Source: a virus. From it: a DNA stretch of 64,000 nt. The stretch covers positions 1 to 64,000 of the IMG/VR virus record IMGVR_UViG_3300037189_004270, one strand, 5' to 3'. The notes beneath the pieces are model-generated. The model did not search any database. It was given only the letters and a program-made list of their open reading frames with translations, and was not told the DNA's origin. The translations under genes were made by a program, and so were the position numbers. Shown piece by piece: positions 1 through 7,083 of this stretch; position 1 is the stretch's first letter, and every line of letters starts with the position of its first letter.

Positions 1-34
1 CCTTGCTATCGCAGAATCCGCATTTCTTATCCAT
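1..34 (-). CDS. Small Cys-containing protein, 5' end only (runs off the left edge)
   Basis: A leftward gene begins with ATG at 34 and is cut by the window edge after eleven codons (MDKKCGFCDSK). A strong Shine-Dalgarno sequence, AAGGAG, lies seven bases before the ATG on the minus strand. The CxxC pair at residues 5 and 8 suggests a zinc ribbon or zinc-finger start. Nothing more can be said about function. It continues the leftward gene polarity seen at 881-2567. Confidence 0.6.
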   Translation of the reverse strand, partial: MDKKCGFCDSK

Positions 35-277
35 TGGATTCTCCTTTCTTTCATTACCCTAAGGCTATCATGGGGGTCTGACATTGAGACGCTAGAAACG
101 CATACAAATCGGGCAGGATTTATAACGGGTTCATAACGAGGGGGGTGGGGGGTCATCGTATAGGGGAAGGGGTATGGGCGCACTAGTTGAAAATCGTACT
201 ATTTATCAGATTGTGTATCATCCAAATCGTCTACCCATTAACATCTAACACAATTTAAAAAAGTGAATAAAATGTGA
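35..277. other. Intergenic region between diverging genes, with a G-rich tract
   Basis: This stretch separates the leftward gene ending at 34 from the rightward gene at 290. I see no plausible coding sequence. Between 140 and 178 the plus strand has five guanine runs (6, 6, 4, 4 and 3 G), which stands out in this AT-rich DNA and fits a potential G-quadruplex. Two copies of ATAACG with similar flanks lie just before it. Possible roles are a regulatory region, origin or packaging-related site; none is proven. Confidence 0.4.
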
Positions 278-283
278 TACACT
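275..283 (+). promoter_or_regulatory. Extended -10 promoter for a leaderless mRNA (endonuclease VII gene)
   Basis: TGATACACT is a TGn-extended -10 box (hexamer TACACT at 278-283). Exactly six bases separate it from the ATG at 290, so transcription would begin at the start codon. No Shine-Dalgarno sequence is present. The same six-base spacing is seen at five other genes in the window. Confidence 0.5.
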
Positions 284-289
284 TTTTAT

Positions 290-730
290 ATGACAGCACA
301 TGACGGAACAATATTGCGTAGAACAGAGAAAAAATGCTCAGAATGTAATGAATTTAAAAGTTTAAATAATTTTAGTCGGGATAAAAGTAGAAAAGATGGA
401 GTCGATGCATATTGCAAACCTTGCAGATACCTAAAAAATAGAAAGTGGGCGGGAGAGAATAAAAAGGTATATAGAAAATCTACTAGAAATACTCGTAGAA
501 AGTTAGAATATGGAATAACTCCAGAAGAATTTGATCGACTTCTTGAAAATCAGGAATATAAATGTGCTATTTGTAAAATTGCTATTGATCACACATCTCA
601 TTTAGATCATTGCCATAATACTGGAAAAGTAAGAGGCGTTCTTTGTCCTAATTGTAATAAGGGTTTGGGATTATTTTCTGATGATATTCATAAATTATAT
701 TCTGCTATTAAATATTTAGACAGCCATTAA
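290..730 (+). CDS. Recombination endonuclease VII-like HNH nuclease
   Basis: A 146-residue protein of the T4 endonuclease VII (gp49) family, which cuts branched DNA such as Holliday junctions or acts as a free-standing homing nuclease. An N-terminal zinc site is formed by C16/C19 and C42/C45. The nuclease domain has C92/C95 and C119/C122 as the second zinc site, framing the LDHCH motif (residues 105-109) followed by TGKVRG. The length is close to the usual 110-160 residues for this family. It is isolated from the leftward genes beside it and converges with the HNH gene at 881-1219. The start rests on a leaderless promoter. The zinc/nuclease pattern is clear; whether it resolves junctions or is a homing enzyme cannot be told. 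Confidence 0.85.
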   Translation: MTAHDGTILRRTEKKCSECNEFKSLNNFSRDKSRKDGVDAYCKPCRYLKNRKWAGENKKVYRKSTRNTRRKLEYGITPEEFDRLLENQEYKCAICKIAIDHTSHLDHCHNTGKVRGVLCPNCNKGLGLFSDDIHKLYSAIKYLDSH

Positions 731-780
731 CATTTTCATCAAATTAAAATATAACATTTTTATAACGGCAATTGGTATAG

Positions 781-796
781 TTATCATAAATGATAA
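781..796. repeat. Perfect 16-bp palindrome
   Basis: TTATCAT-AA-ATGATAA is a perfect inverted repeat with seven-base arms. It lies between convergent genes, just before two further hairpins, and could be a protein-binding site or part of a terminator region. No T-tract follows on either strand. Confidence 0.4.
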
Positions 797-820
797 GATA
801 TCTTCCAGTTATGAGAAGTT

Positions 821-876
821 TTACTGCACTACAATGCAGTAAAAACTAAAAAAATACTGCACTATAATGCAGTATT
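821..876. terminator. Two tandem hairpins between convergent genes
   Basis: Hairpin one (821-842) has arms TTACTGCA/TGCAGTAA around loop CTACAA. Hairpin two (853-876) has arms AATACTGCA/TGCAGTATT around loop CTATAA. They share a nearly identical 19-base core, so they also form a direct repeat. On the minus strand hairpin two is followed by a T-rich run, giving a convincing terminator for the leftward HNH gene ending at 881. On the plus strand the T-run is weak. The duplicated core could alternatively be a pair of operators. Confidence 0.6.
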
Positions 877-880
877 ATTC

Positions 881-1219
881 CTATTGATAGATGTGAAGCG
901 GGACATTGATGGTTTTATGTTCATTATAGGAAGCGCGGGTATCACGGGAATGTCTAGCATGACATATTTTACATATCACACGACACTTATTGATCTCTTT
1001 GGATATAGTAGTCCATGCATAGTCAGATCGTATCAGATCTGATACATTGGCTTTCTTTTGATTAGGATCTATGTGATCAAAGTCTAAATCGACAGATTCA
1101 AATGAAAAATCGGGGGGAAGAGGGCAAGATCCACTTTCACATCCTCTAGATCTCTTAATAAGACCAGACATAGACCATTTGATCTTACGATCTCTATTTC
1201 GTTTTTCATTTCTTGTCAT
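881..1219 (-). CDS. HNH endonuclease
   Basis: A 112-residue HNH-type nuclease. Zinc-binding C27/C32 and C83/C86 frame the catalytic LDFDHIDP segment (DH at 48-49), and the last element is ICKICHARHS with H90. This arrangement matches small free-standing HNH enzymes of phages, either homing nucleases or packaging-associated nucleases. I chose the ATG at 1219, which has TGGAAA eight bases upstream; an in-frame GTG at 1252 has no ribosome-binding site. It is the last gene of the leftward cluster and is followed by the hairpin terminator at 853-876. The absence of terminase genes nearby makes a packaging role unsupported here. Confidence 0.8.
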   Translation of the reverse strand: MTRNEKRNRDRKIKWSMSGLIKRSRGCESGSCPLPPDFSFESVDLDFDHIDPNQKKANVSDLIRSDYAWTTISKEINKCRVICKICHARHSRDTRASYNEHKTINVPLHIYQ

Positions 1220-1291
1220 TATTTTTTCCAAGTCATCGCAAGAGTAAAGCACACAGCAGATGCTAAAAATAAAATAATAAATTGAATATCG

Positions 1292-1483
1292 TTACTGCTC
1301 ATCTTCATCCATAAGTAAAGACGGGGGCGGGGCGAAGACACGACCCTCTTTGTGTCTATTGTACATTTCAAGCATCTTCTCTTGATTACTTGTACTTATA
1401 CACAACATATCATAATTGCGTGCTAATTGAATGTATATTGCTGATAACAACTCTTGAACAATTTCAAACTGTTCGTCAGTCAT
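1292..1483 (-). CDS. Small hypothetical protein, 63 aa
   Basis: No family recognised. The start at 1483 is chosen because GAGGAG lies five bases before it on the minus strand; the ATG at 1495 would sit inside that site. The protein begins MTDEQFEIVQELLSAIY and is mostly helical in character, with an acidic end (DEDEQ). It starts within a few bases of the stop of the upstream 54-residue gene, so the two are probably translated together with thyX as one leftward operon. Confidence 0.6.
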   Translation of the reverse strand: MTDEQFEIVQELLSAIYIQLARNYDMLCISTSNQEKMLEMYNRHKEGRVFAPPPSLLMDEDEQ

Positions 1484-1640
1484 CTTGCTCCTCATCTAGA
1501 ATATCTATTGTATCAAACTCTATACGCCATGGTAATGGCCTCATAGGAAATCCTATTGCTTCTACCATTTCCCCGCCCTCATATATGTCAATTTCGACAT
1601 ATGGCGTTATATCGTCATCATTTTCAATCCAGGCTCTCAT
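1476..1640 (-). CDS. Small acidic hypothetical protein, 54 aa
   Basis: No family recognised. The gene begins MRAWIENDDD and its ATG at 1640 overlaps the TGA of thyX (ATGA overlap), a typical sign of translational coupling. The protein is acidic and ends ILDEEQDD. A longer reading frame upstream runs into thyX and is not credible. Its place directly behind thyX says only that it shares that transcript. Confidence 0.55.
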   Translation of the reverse strand: MRAWIENDDDITPYVEIDIYEGGEMVEAIGFPMRPLPWRIEFDTIDILDEEQDD

Positions 1641-2338
1641 GTGACAAGACTCAATGAATAGGGAAATGCTTCTTCTGCGAGCGACTTCATTGCAAGAGCA
1701 TAATCTGTTATTTCTTTCTGTGCGTCGTGGGCTAATCTCTGCTGAGTAAAGTGCATTATTCCATGAAGTGATGTTGTCCACCTGTATCGCACATACATTC
1801 CATATGCAGGAAGAAACAATCTAGCCTGTTCTGCACATACACCCATCTCTAGGGCATTGTTGTACTCTACTTCTGCGGCCTCAATTGTGTTGAATAATCT
1901 CATCGTGAGTTCTATCCCTAGACCGTAATTAATTGGCTCTCCTGATCCCTGCTTAGAGTTCTCAGGGGCACTTCTCCAGTCTTCCGCTGTGGGGATATAG
2001 AACTCAGGTTCCTCTGTGATATATCTGCGTGACGACTCATTCCATCCGTTCTGATCGTCTACGAATGTGGAGGCAACGGCATACTTCCAATGTTGGCGTG
2101 CTACCATAAGTGGCGCATAAATTTCAAAAGAAAGAACGCAATGTCTGAAAGGTGATGTATGTTCTTCTTTCCAAAGGAAGTCAATTAGTTTCTTATCTTT
2201 ACTTTTCAAAAGACCAGTCATATCTAATTCACTTCTTTTATCAAAGGAAACTCTAGCAGCGTTAGCAACTTCTAAATCGTTTCCCATAGTTGAAACTAGA
2301 CCTACATAGCCTAGATTCAAAACATCAATCTTCTTCAT
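1637..2338 (-). CDS. thyX: Flavin-dependent thymidylate synthase ThyX
   Basis: Makes dTMP from dUMP using methylenetetrahydrofolate, FAD and NADPH, in the cytoplasm. The 233-residue protein matches the ThyX fold throughout. The region EEHTSPFRH (58-66) leads into the signature R81QHWKYAVAS, followed by an insertion and NESSRRY (100-106). This is the expanded form of the RHRxxSxxxxSxRY motif seen in other phage ThyX proteins. The C-terminal part has EQARLFLPAYGMY and the RLAHDAQKE segment near the dUMP site. I chose ATG 2338 rather than TTG 2341 because the GGAAG ribosome-binding site would abut the TTG. It overlaps the upstream small gene by 14 bases. Together with the class II reductase it feeds dNTP synthesis during infection. 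Confidence 0.93.
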   Translation of the reverse strand: MKKIDVLNLGYVGLVSTMGNDLEVANAARVSFDKRSELDMTGLLKSKDKKLIDFLWKEEHTSPFRHCVLSFEIYAPLMVARQHWKYAVASTFVDDQNGWNESSRRYITEEPEFYIPTAEDWRSAPENSKQGSGEPINYGLGIELTMRLFNTIEAAEVEYNNALEMGVCAEQARLFLPAYGMYVRYRWTTSLHGIMHFTQQRLAHDAQKEITDYALAMKSLAEEAFPYSLSLVT

Positions 2339-2567
2339 CAACTTCCAATTCTTCTAAAACAAACTCAATATTGTTATATAACTCTAATCCTGGATATAAC
2401 TTAAAGTTACAGTCAAGACAGTACAAGTATATGATATCGTTATCATTCTCATCAATCCACAATCGCGGAACCAACATGGGATGTTCTGAATCTATACCGC
2501 ATGGAATCGGTAGTACTTTATCTTTTAAAGCATATTGATAATATTTACTAAATACTCTTATGTCCAT
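2325..2567 (-). CDS. Small hypothetical protein with a CxxC pair, 80 aa
   Basis: No named family recognised. The chosen start MDIRVFSKYY at 2567 has a purine-rich GAAAGAAA upstream; an in-frame ATG further upstream would place the start in the promoter region. Residues near the middle read IPCGIDSEHPML, and a later CLDCNFKLYPG contains a CxxC pair, so a small metal site is possible. The C-terminus is strongly acidic. It is the first gene of the leftward operon with thyX and overlaps thyX by a few codons. Confidence 0.65.
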   Translation of the reverse strand: MDIRVFSKYYQYALKDKVLPIPCGIDSEHPMLVPRLWIDENDNDIIYLYCLDCNFKLYPGLELYNNIEFVLEELEVDEED

Positions 2568-2604
2568 ATTGTTTCTTTCTTTATATATTGCAATTGTACA
2601 TATG

Positions 2605-2613
2605 ATCTTACCA
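2605..2613 (-). promoter_or_regulatory. Extended -10 promoter of the leftward thyX operon
   Basis: On the minus strand TGGTAAGAT (TGn plus TAAGAT) lies about 37 bases before the ATG at 2567. It fits an extended -10 box with a short untranslated leader. No clear -35 element is seen. Confidence 0.4.
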
Positions 2614-2669
2614 TATGGCGAATATTTTAATGTGATACGAAACACATCCTATTCGATAGTGCTTAATGC

Positions 2670-2675
2670 TATACT
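2670..2675 (+). promoter_or_regulatory. Leaderless promoter of the glycosyltransferase gene
   Basis: TATACT is separated by six bases from the ATG at 2682, so the mRNA would begin at the start codon. There is no ribosome-binding site. It diverges from the thyX operon promoter. Confidence 0.55.
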
Positions 2676-2681
2676 TCAGAG

Positions 2682-3698
2682 ATGGAAATCTCCTTCACGA
2701 CCGCCGCCGAACAGATGGCAGATTTGAAAAATGATGTTAAAGATATTACTGGATATAGCCACGCTTCCTACCAAATAGTTCAATCGATGGCGAACTTTGG
2801 TATAGATGTAAAAATTGCAAGTAGTGTCGCACCAGTATGTGTATCTATGGGATTTCCTACCGATTATAAATTTTATCCGAATCAATACAGAATTGGATAT
2901 ACTGCCTGGGAATCTACCTATCTAAAAGATGGCTGGAGGGAAAGTATGCTCAATTGTGATGAAGTATGGGCCACCTCGTCTTGGACAGCCGATGTTTTTA
3001 AAGAAGAACTTGGTAAAGAAGATATTCATGTTTACCCACATGGCATAGATATGGATTGGCGTCCAGTAAAAAGAAAAAGAAAAGAAAAATTTATATTTTT
3101 GCATATAGGTGAGCCACAAATACGAAAGAACGGGCAACTTGTAGTGGAGGCGTTCGCAGAACTTTTTGGTAATGATCCTGACTATCAATTAGTTCTAAAA
3201 TGTAGCAATATAAATACAACAAGAGTATTTCATGATGACGGAAGTATTGCTGGTGGGCCAGACAACAAATATTCAAATATAGTTATAACAACAGCACCCT
3301 TAACACACGTTCAGATGATAGAACTATATTCAAAAACTAATGCTATGATCTATCCAACAATGGGAGAAGGATTTGGATTCATCCCCCTCCAGGCACTTGC
3401 TACTGGAATGCCAACTATATCTACTTATCAATGGGCAGAGTATAAAAAATTCATAACAATACCTTTAGAAGCACAACTTGGACCTAGTGAATATCCAGCA
3501 TTACATCCTGGAGATGTTTATCATGTTACTAAAGAAGAATTAAAGAAATCTATGATTGATATGGTTAATAATTACGATGCATACGCTAAACAATCATTTA
3601 AAAATTCCTTTAAAGTACACATGGAGTATGACTGGGATACTGTGACAAAACCTACTGCAGAAAAAATAAAAAATATTTTTAAAAGTCGCGGGTTTTGA
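2682..3698 (+). CDS. Glycosyltransferase, GT4-like (GT-B fold)
   Basis: A 338-residue glycosyltransferase that would move a sugar from an activated donor to an unknown acceptor, such as phage DNA, a virion protein or a host surface polymer. The N-terminal half carries TAWESTYLKDGW and EVWATSSW (94-101), typical of GT4 enzymes. YPHGID (118-123) and FLHIGEPQIRKNG mark the start of the donor-binding domain. The motif MGEGFGF (227-233) belongs to the EX7E donor site, but its second glutamate is replaced: E229 is followed eight residues later by Q237. The gene stands alone ahead of the ribonucleotide reductase and is read from a leaderless promoter. The Glu-to-Gln change leaves some doubt whether it is a fully active retaining enzyme. 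Confidence 0.8.
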   Translation: MEISFTTAAEQMADLKNDVKDITGYSHASYQIVQSMANFGIDVKIASSVAPVCVSMGFPTDYKFYPNQYRIGYTAWESTYLKDGWRESMLNCDEVWATSSWTADVFKEELGKEDIHVYPHGIDMDWRPVKRKRKEKFIFLHIGEPQIRKNGQLVVEAFAELFGNDPDYQLVLKCSNINTTRVFHDDGSIAGGPDNKYSNIVITTAPLTHVQMIELYSKTNAMIYPTMGEGFGFIPLQALATGMPTISTYQWAEYKKFITIPLEAQLGPSEYPALHPGDVYHVTKEELKKSMIDMVNNYDAYAKQSFKNSFKVHMEYDWDTVTKPTAEKIKNIFKSRGF

Positions 3699-3707
3699 AC
3701 AGCAGAA

Positions 3708-3716
3708 TGATACTAT
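3708..3716 (+). promoter_or_regulatory. Extended -10 promoter of the ribonucleotide reductase gene
   Basis: TGATACTAT (TGn plus TACTAT) lies 47 bases before the ATG at 3764. The leader contains the ribosome-binding site AAGGAG six bases before the start codon. Confidence 0.45.
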
Positions 3717-3763
3717 AGAGATTATATAAATTTATTTCCCAGATATGGGGCCAAGGAGAAAAA

Positions 3764-5695
3764 ATGTCACAAGGTATTGACAATCACTATGAAAACTTTA
3801 TCGCTTTAAGCCGTTATGCTAGGTGGCTTTCTGATGAAAATCGCAGAGAAGCATGGGGTGAAACAGTAGATAGATATTTTACTTTCATGCGTACACACTT
3901 AAAGGAAGAGTGTGGCTACGAACCATCAGAGCAACTAGTATCTGAATTAAGAGATGAAGTATTTAATAGAAATGTCATGCCTTCGATGAGAGCAATCATG
4001 ACATCTGGTGCTGCCCTAGAAAGAGACAATGTTGCAGGATATAACTGCTCATTCCTTCCAGTAGATAGTCTTAGATCATTCGATGAGGCTATGTATATTC
4101 TAATGTGTGGAACAGGCGTGGGCTTTTCTGTAGAAAGCGTCTATGTAGACAAACTTCCTGCCGTTAACGAACATTTTGAAAAAACAAACACAACAATTGT
4201 TGTTGAAGATTCTAAGGCTGGGTGGGCAAAAGCACTCAGAGAACTACTAGCCCTCTTGTGGCAAGGACAGGTTCCTACATGGGACGTTTCTAAGGTAAGG
4301 CCAGCAGGGGCAAGACTTAAGACTTTCGGGGGACGCGCCTCTGGGCCAGAGCCACTAGTTCAACTTTTTGATTTCTGTGTAAACATTATTAAAGGTGCCG
4401 CAGGAAGAAGGTTAAGACCTTTAGAGGCACATGACATTATGTGCAAAATTGGAGAGGTCGTTGTAGTTGGCGGCGTTCGTCGTTCTGCCATGATTTCACT
4501 TTCTGATCTGAATGATCATGATATGGCCCGTGCAAAGCACGGTGCATGGTGGGAGTATAACTCACAACGCGCTCTTTCAAATAACTCTGTGGCATATTCT
4601 GGTCGTCCAAGTATGTCTGATTTTATATCAGAGTGGAAGAATCTTTATGAAAGTAAGTCTGGGGAACGTGGCATTTATAATGTAGCCGCCGCTCAGGGAC
4701 AGGCTGCAAAGTACGGTCGTAGAGATCCAGAAATTAGATACGGCACAAACCCATGTTCTGAAATCATTCTACGTCCGTATCAATTCTGCAATCTATCAGA
4801 AGTTGTAGTGCGTGAGGAAGATACAGAAAAGACACTTATGCGTAAGGTAGAACTTGCTACCATTCTAGGCACATGGCAGTCAACATTAACAAACTTCAAG
4901 TATCTTAGAAAAATTTGGAAAGACAATACAGAAGAAGAAAGACTTCTTGGAGTATCAATAACTGGACAATTCGGAAATAAATTAATGTCTGGTCAATCTG
5001 GATTAGACAAACTTTCACAGGTTTTAAATAATCTTAGAGAACATGCAGTAAAGATTAATGCTGAAGAAGCAAAGGTACTAGGAATTAATCCTTCCGCTGC
5101 TATCACATGTGTTAAGCCTTCTGGTACAGTTTCTCAATTAACAGGAGTCTCTTCTGGTATGCATCCATGGCATAATGATTACTACATTCGTACCGTTCGC
5201 GGAGACAAGAAAGATCCACTAAGTAAGTTCCTTGTTGATTCTGGAGTGCCAGCAGAAGATGATGTTATGAAGCCAAATGATACAACAGTATTTTCATTTC
5301 CAATCAAGGCACCTAAGGATGCAGTTTTGCGTAATGACCTTACAGCAGTAGAGCATCTAGATATTTGGCTAACTTATCAGCGTGCATGGTGTGAGCATAA
5401 GCCATCAATTACTGTTTCTGTTAAAGAAGATGAGTGGATGGATGTTGGAGCATGGGTGTGGAAGAACTTTGATGAAGTTTCTGGAATTTCATTCCTACCA
5501 TACTCAGATCATACCTACAAGCAGGCACCATATCAAGATGCTACAAAAGAAGAGTACGAGCAACTTCTCGCAAAGATGCCAAAGGATATTCGCTGGTCTG
5601 ACATGGTATTTTATGAAACAGAGGATGGTACTAAGGGTTCTCAAGAACTTGCATGTAGCGCAGACACAGGCTGCGAAGTTGTAGATATTACATGA
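3764..5695 (+). CDS. Adenosylcobalamin-dependent (class II) ribonucleoside-triphosphate reductase
   Basis: Reduces ribonucleotides to deoxyribonucleotides using a vitamin B12-derived radical, supplying dNTPs for phage replication. The 643-residue protein matches the monomeric Lactobacillus leichmannii type (about 740 residues). The active-site loop NPCSE gives N329, C331 and E333. The redox pair is C95 (in YNCSF) and C342, and the spacing from C331 to C342 is 11 residues as in the Lactobacillus enzyme. The C-terminal shuttle cysteines are C631 and C637 in the tail CSADTGC. GTNPCS and KPSGTVSQL are also conserved. There is no partner small subunit, as expected for class II. Arginine is often encoded by CGN codons, unlike the fibre genes. 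An extended -10 and a good AAGGAG site precede it. Confidence 0.93.
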   Translation: MSQGIDNHYENFIALSRYARWLSDENRREAWGETVDRYFTFMRTHLKEECGYEPSEQLVSELRDEVFNRNVMPSMRAIMTSGAALERDNVAGYNCSFLPVDSLRSFDEAMYILMCGTGVGFSVESVYVDKLPAVNEHFEKTNTTIVVEDSKAGWAKALRELLALLWQGQVPTWDVSKVRPAGARLKTFGGRASGPEPLVQLFDFCVNIIKGAAGRRLRPLEAHDIMCKIGEVVVVGGVRRSAMISLSDLNDHDMARAKHGAWWEYNSQRALSNNSVAYSGRPSMSDFISEWKNLYESKSGERGIYNVAAAQGQAAKYGRRDPEIRYGTNPCSEIILRPYQFCNLSEVVVREEDTEKTLMRKVELATILGTWQSTLTNFKYLRKIWKDNTEEERLLGVSITGQFGNKLMSGQSGLDKLSQVLNNLREHAVKINAEEAKVLGINPSAAITCVKPSGTVSQLTGVSSGMHPWHNDYYIRTVRGDKKDPLSKFLVDSGVPAEDDVMKPNDTTVFSFPIKAPKDAVLRNDLTAVEHLDIWLTYQRAWCEHKPSITVSVKEDEWMDVGAWVWKNFDEVSGISFLPYSDHTYKQAPYQDATKEEYEQLLAKMPKDIRWSDMVFYETEDGTKGSQELACSADTGCEVVDIT

Positions 5696-5701
5696 TATAC
5701 T
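5693..5701 (+). promoter_or_regulatory. Extended -10 promoter of the lysis genes
   Basis: TGATATACT (TGn plus TATACT) overlaps the stop codon of the reductase gene. The predicted start point is about nine bases before the holin ATG at 5717, just enough to include the GGAGG site. Confidence 0.5.
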
Positions 5702-5716
5702 TAATTGGAGGTAAAA

Positions 5717-5947
5717 ATGTGGAATTGGATTAATAACACAGACCTTGGAAGAGCAGTTCGCTCCTACGTTGTGTCTTTTGTAACCGTAGTTCTTGGTCTT
5801 TTCATTGCAGACGGGGCAGATCTTTTTGCTGTATCTGCTACAGATTTGAAATCATGGTTGGCAGCGGGACTTGCTGCAACTTTACCAGTAATTGTTACCG
5901 CTCTTAATAAGAGCGACCCCAGATATGGACTGAAGTCGGATGCCTAA
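5717..5947 (+). CDS. Holin
   Basis: A 76-residue membrane protein with two hydrophobic segments (about residues 16-31 and 46-62), a short polar link and a charged C-terminus (NKSDPRYGLKSDA). This is the size and topology of small two-span phage holins, which open the cell membrane so the endolysin can reach the wall. The ATG at 5717 is chosen because TTGGAGGT lies just before it; an upstream TTG would lie in that site. It is followed by a 41-residue overlapping gene and then the amidase, which supports the holin call by position. No family-specific motif can be named. Confidence 0.75.
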   Translation: MWNWINNTDLGRAVRSYVVSFVTVVLGLFIADGADLFAVSATDLKSWLAAGLAATLPVIVTALNKSDPRYGLKSDA

Positions 5948-6065
5948 CGGAGAACTTGATTTAGCAGATATGGATTTTAATCAACCATCCGTACTAGGCT
6001 TCGTCCCAGAATTGGTAGAGCCTGAAGGAAATTGCGTAGATAAGAATGTGGATTCAGATGGCTAA
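5940..6065 (+). CDS. Small acidic protein between holin and endolysin, 41 aa
   Basis: A short open frame begins MPNGELDLADMDF and ends NVDSDG. Its ATG overlaps the last codons of the holin, and its stop overlaps the endolysin start (ATGGCTAA), so it fills the holin-endolysin gap exactly. It is acidic and has no membrane segment, so it is not a classical spanin or antiholin. The tight overlaps on both sides suggest translation, but the ribosome-binding site is weak and the function is unknown. Confidence 0.5.
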   Translation: MPNGELDLADMDFNQPSVLGFVPELVEPEGNCVDKNVDSDG

Positions 6066-6990
6066 TCTTAATCCATCTTCATGGGAAGTTAGACAGGCAT
6101 TCCTAGACTACGGACTGGTACTTGATTACTATAAGGGATGGGACACTATTGGTCGTCCATGGCAGGGTCCAGATGGATCTCCTGGACTTACTGGTGGAGT
6201 AATTCATCACACCGCAAATCCAAATGCTAGTGCAGCAAATTACAATAATATATTAGGATGGGCTGTGACTGCATATGATAAGCCAGTATGCAATCTTTTA
6301 ATTGGTAAGGAGAGGTCAACACTACTTTCAGCAGGAAGTGTTTACCATTGTGGATTAGGTGGCCCAGTACCAGAACTAGGCGTACCCCAGCACGGCTTCT
6401 TTGGCCAGACAAGATTTTTTGGCATAGAGATTGATGATGCTGGAGTAAAGGTAGGAACAATAAATGACTACCAGATTGAGACAACATCTAAGGTAATGGC
6501 AGCCCTCGCAGAATTGGCTGGATGGAATGTAGATAAGGCGATTGGAACTCATAAGTGCTATACAGATGGATGCCATGGATGGAATCCAAAGGGGCCATCT
6601 CCAAGTATAGGTAGAAAGAACGACACCATTGATGGTCCATGGGCTAGTTACCCTGGAAATTCAAATCCAGAGCCTTATAATGCTCCATGGTGGAGAGAAA
6701 AGATTAAGTCTCAGATGAAACCAGTTTTATGGGATGGAACTATTCCTTCAAGGACCGCCTCCTTGAAAGCCGCACAGGAAGGTATTGCTAACAAAGCATC
6801 CTGGAGAGTTTCTTGTAGATTGTATGATGTTGGGGTACTAAAGATTAAACCCCTGGACATGGGAACTCAAAAGTACCCAATTAAAGCAGTACAAAGATTC
6901 CAGGAACAAATAGGAATCAGAGTTGAAAAACAAGACGGCCTTCCAAATAAAACTACATGGGTAAAATTATTCGGTGCAGATAAGCCATAA
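6058..6990 (+). CDS. Endolysin: N-acetylmuramoyl-L-alanine amidase with C-terminal wall-binding domain
   Basis: A 310-residue amidase of the Amidase_2 (PGRP-like) family that cuts the bond between N-acetylmuramate and the peptide stem. The zinc-binding start is GGVIHHTANP (H50, H51), and the later ligand lies in IGTHKCYT, followed by a SIGRKNDTIDGPW segment that matches the family's closing RKxDP element. The C-terminal region, around KYPIKAVQRFQEQIGI, looks like a peptidoglycan-binding repeat. I prefer the ATG at 6058 because it overlaps the stop of the preceding small gene; an ATG at 6046 is equally weak in ribosome-binding signal. It lacks a signal peptide, consistent with holin-dependent release. 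A strong terminator follows. Confidence 0.9.
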   Translation: MANLNPSSWEVRQAFLDYGLVLDYYKGWDTIGRPWQGPDGSPGLTGGVIHHTANPNASAANYNNILGWAVTAYDKPVCNLLIGKERSTLLSAGSVYHCGLGGPVPELGVPQHGFFGQTRFFGIEIDDAGVKVGTINDYQIETTSKVMAALAELAGWNVDKAIGTHKCYTDGCHGWNPKGPSPSIGRKNDTIDGPWASYPGNSNPEPYNAPWWREKIKSQMKPVLWDGTIPSRTASLKAAQEGIANKASWRVSCRLYDVGVLKIKPLDMGTQKYPIKAVQRFQEQIGIRVEKQDGLPNKTTWVKLFGADKP

Positions 6991-7007
6991 ATTTAATATA
7001 TACAGTT

Positions 7008-7038
7008 AGCCCGTCAGACATGACGGGCTTTCTGTTTT
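7008..7038 (+). terminator. Rho-independent terminator after the lysis genes
   Basis: A nine-base-pair stem, AGCCCGTCA/TGACGGGCT, with a GACA loop is followed by a T-rich stretch (TTCTGTTTT). It ends the reductase-lysis transcription unit. Confidence 0.85.
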
Positions 7039-7050
7039 AGTCTTGATAGA

Positions 7051-7059
7051 TGTTATAAT
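7051..7059 (+). promoter_or_regulatory. Extended -10 promoter of the first fibre block
   Basis: TGTTATAAT (TGn plus TATAAT) follows the terminator directly. The leader would include a GAGGAG site at 7066-7071. Confidence 0.6.
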
Positions 7060-7083
7060 TTTATTGAGGAGTTGTCTATATTC

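Noticed and set aside
1640-1781. Upstream extension of the 54-aa gene
   Set aside because: It lies fully inside thyX in another frame; the ATGA overlap at 1640 is the credible start.
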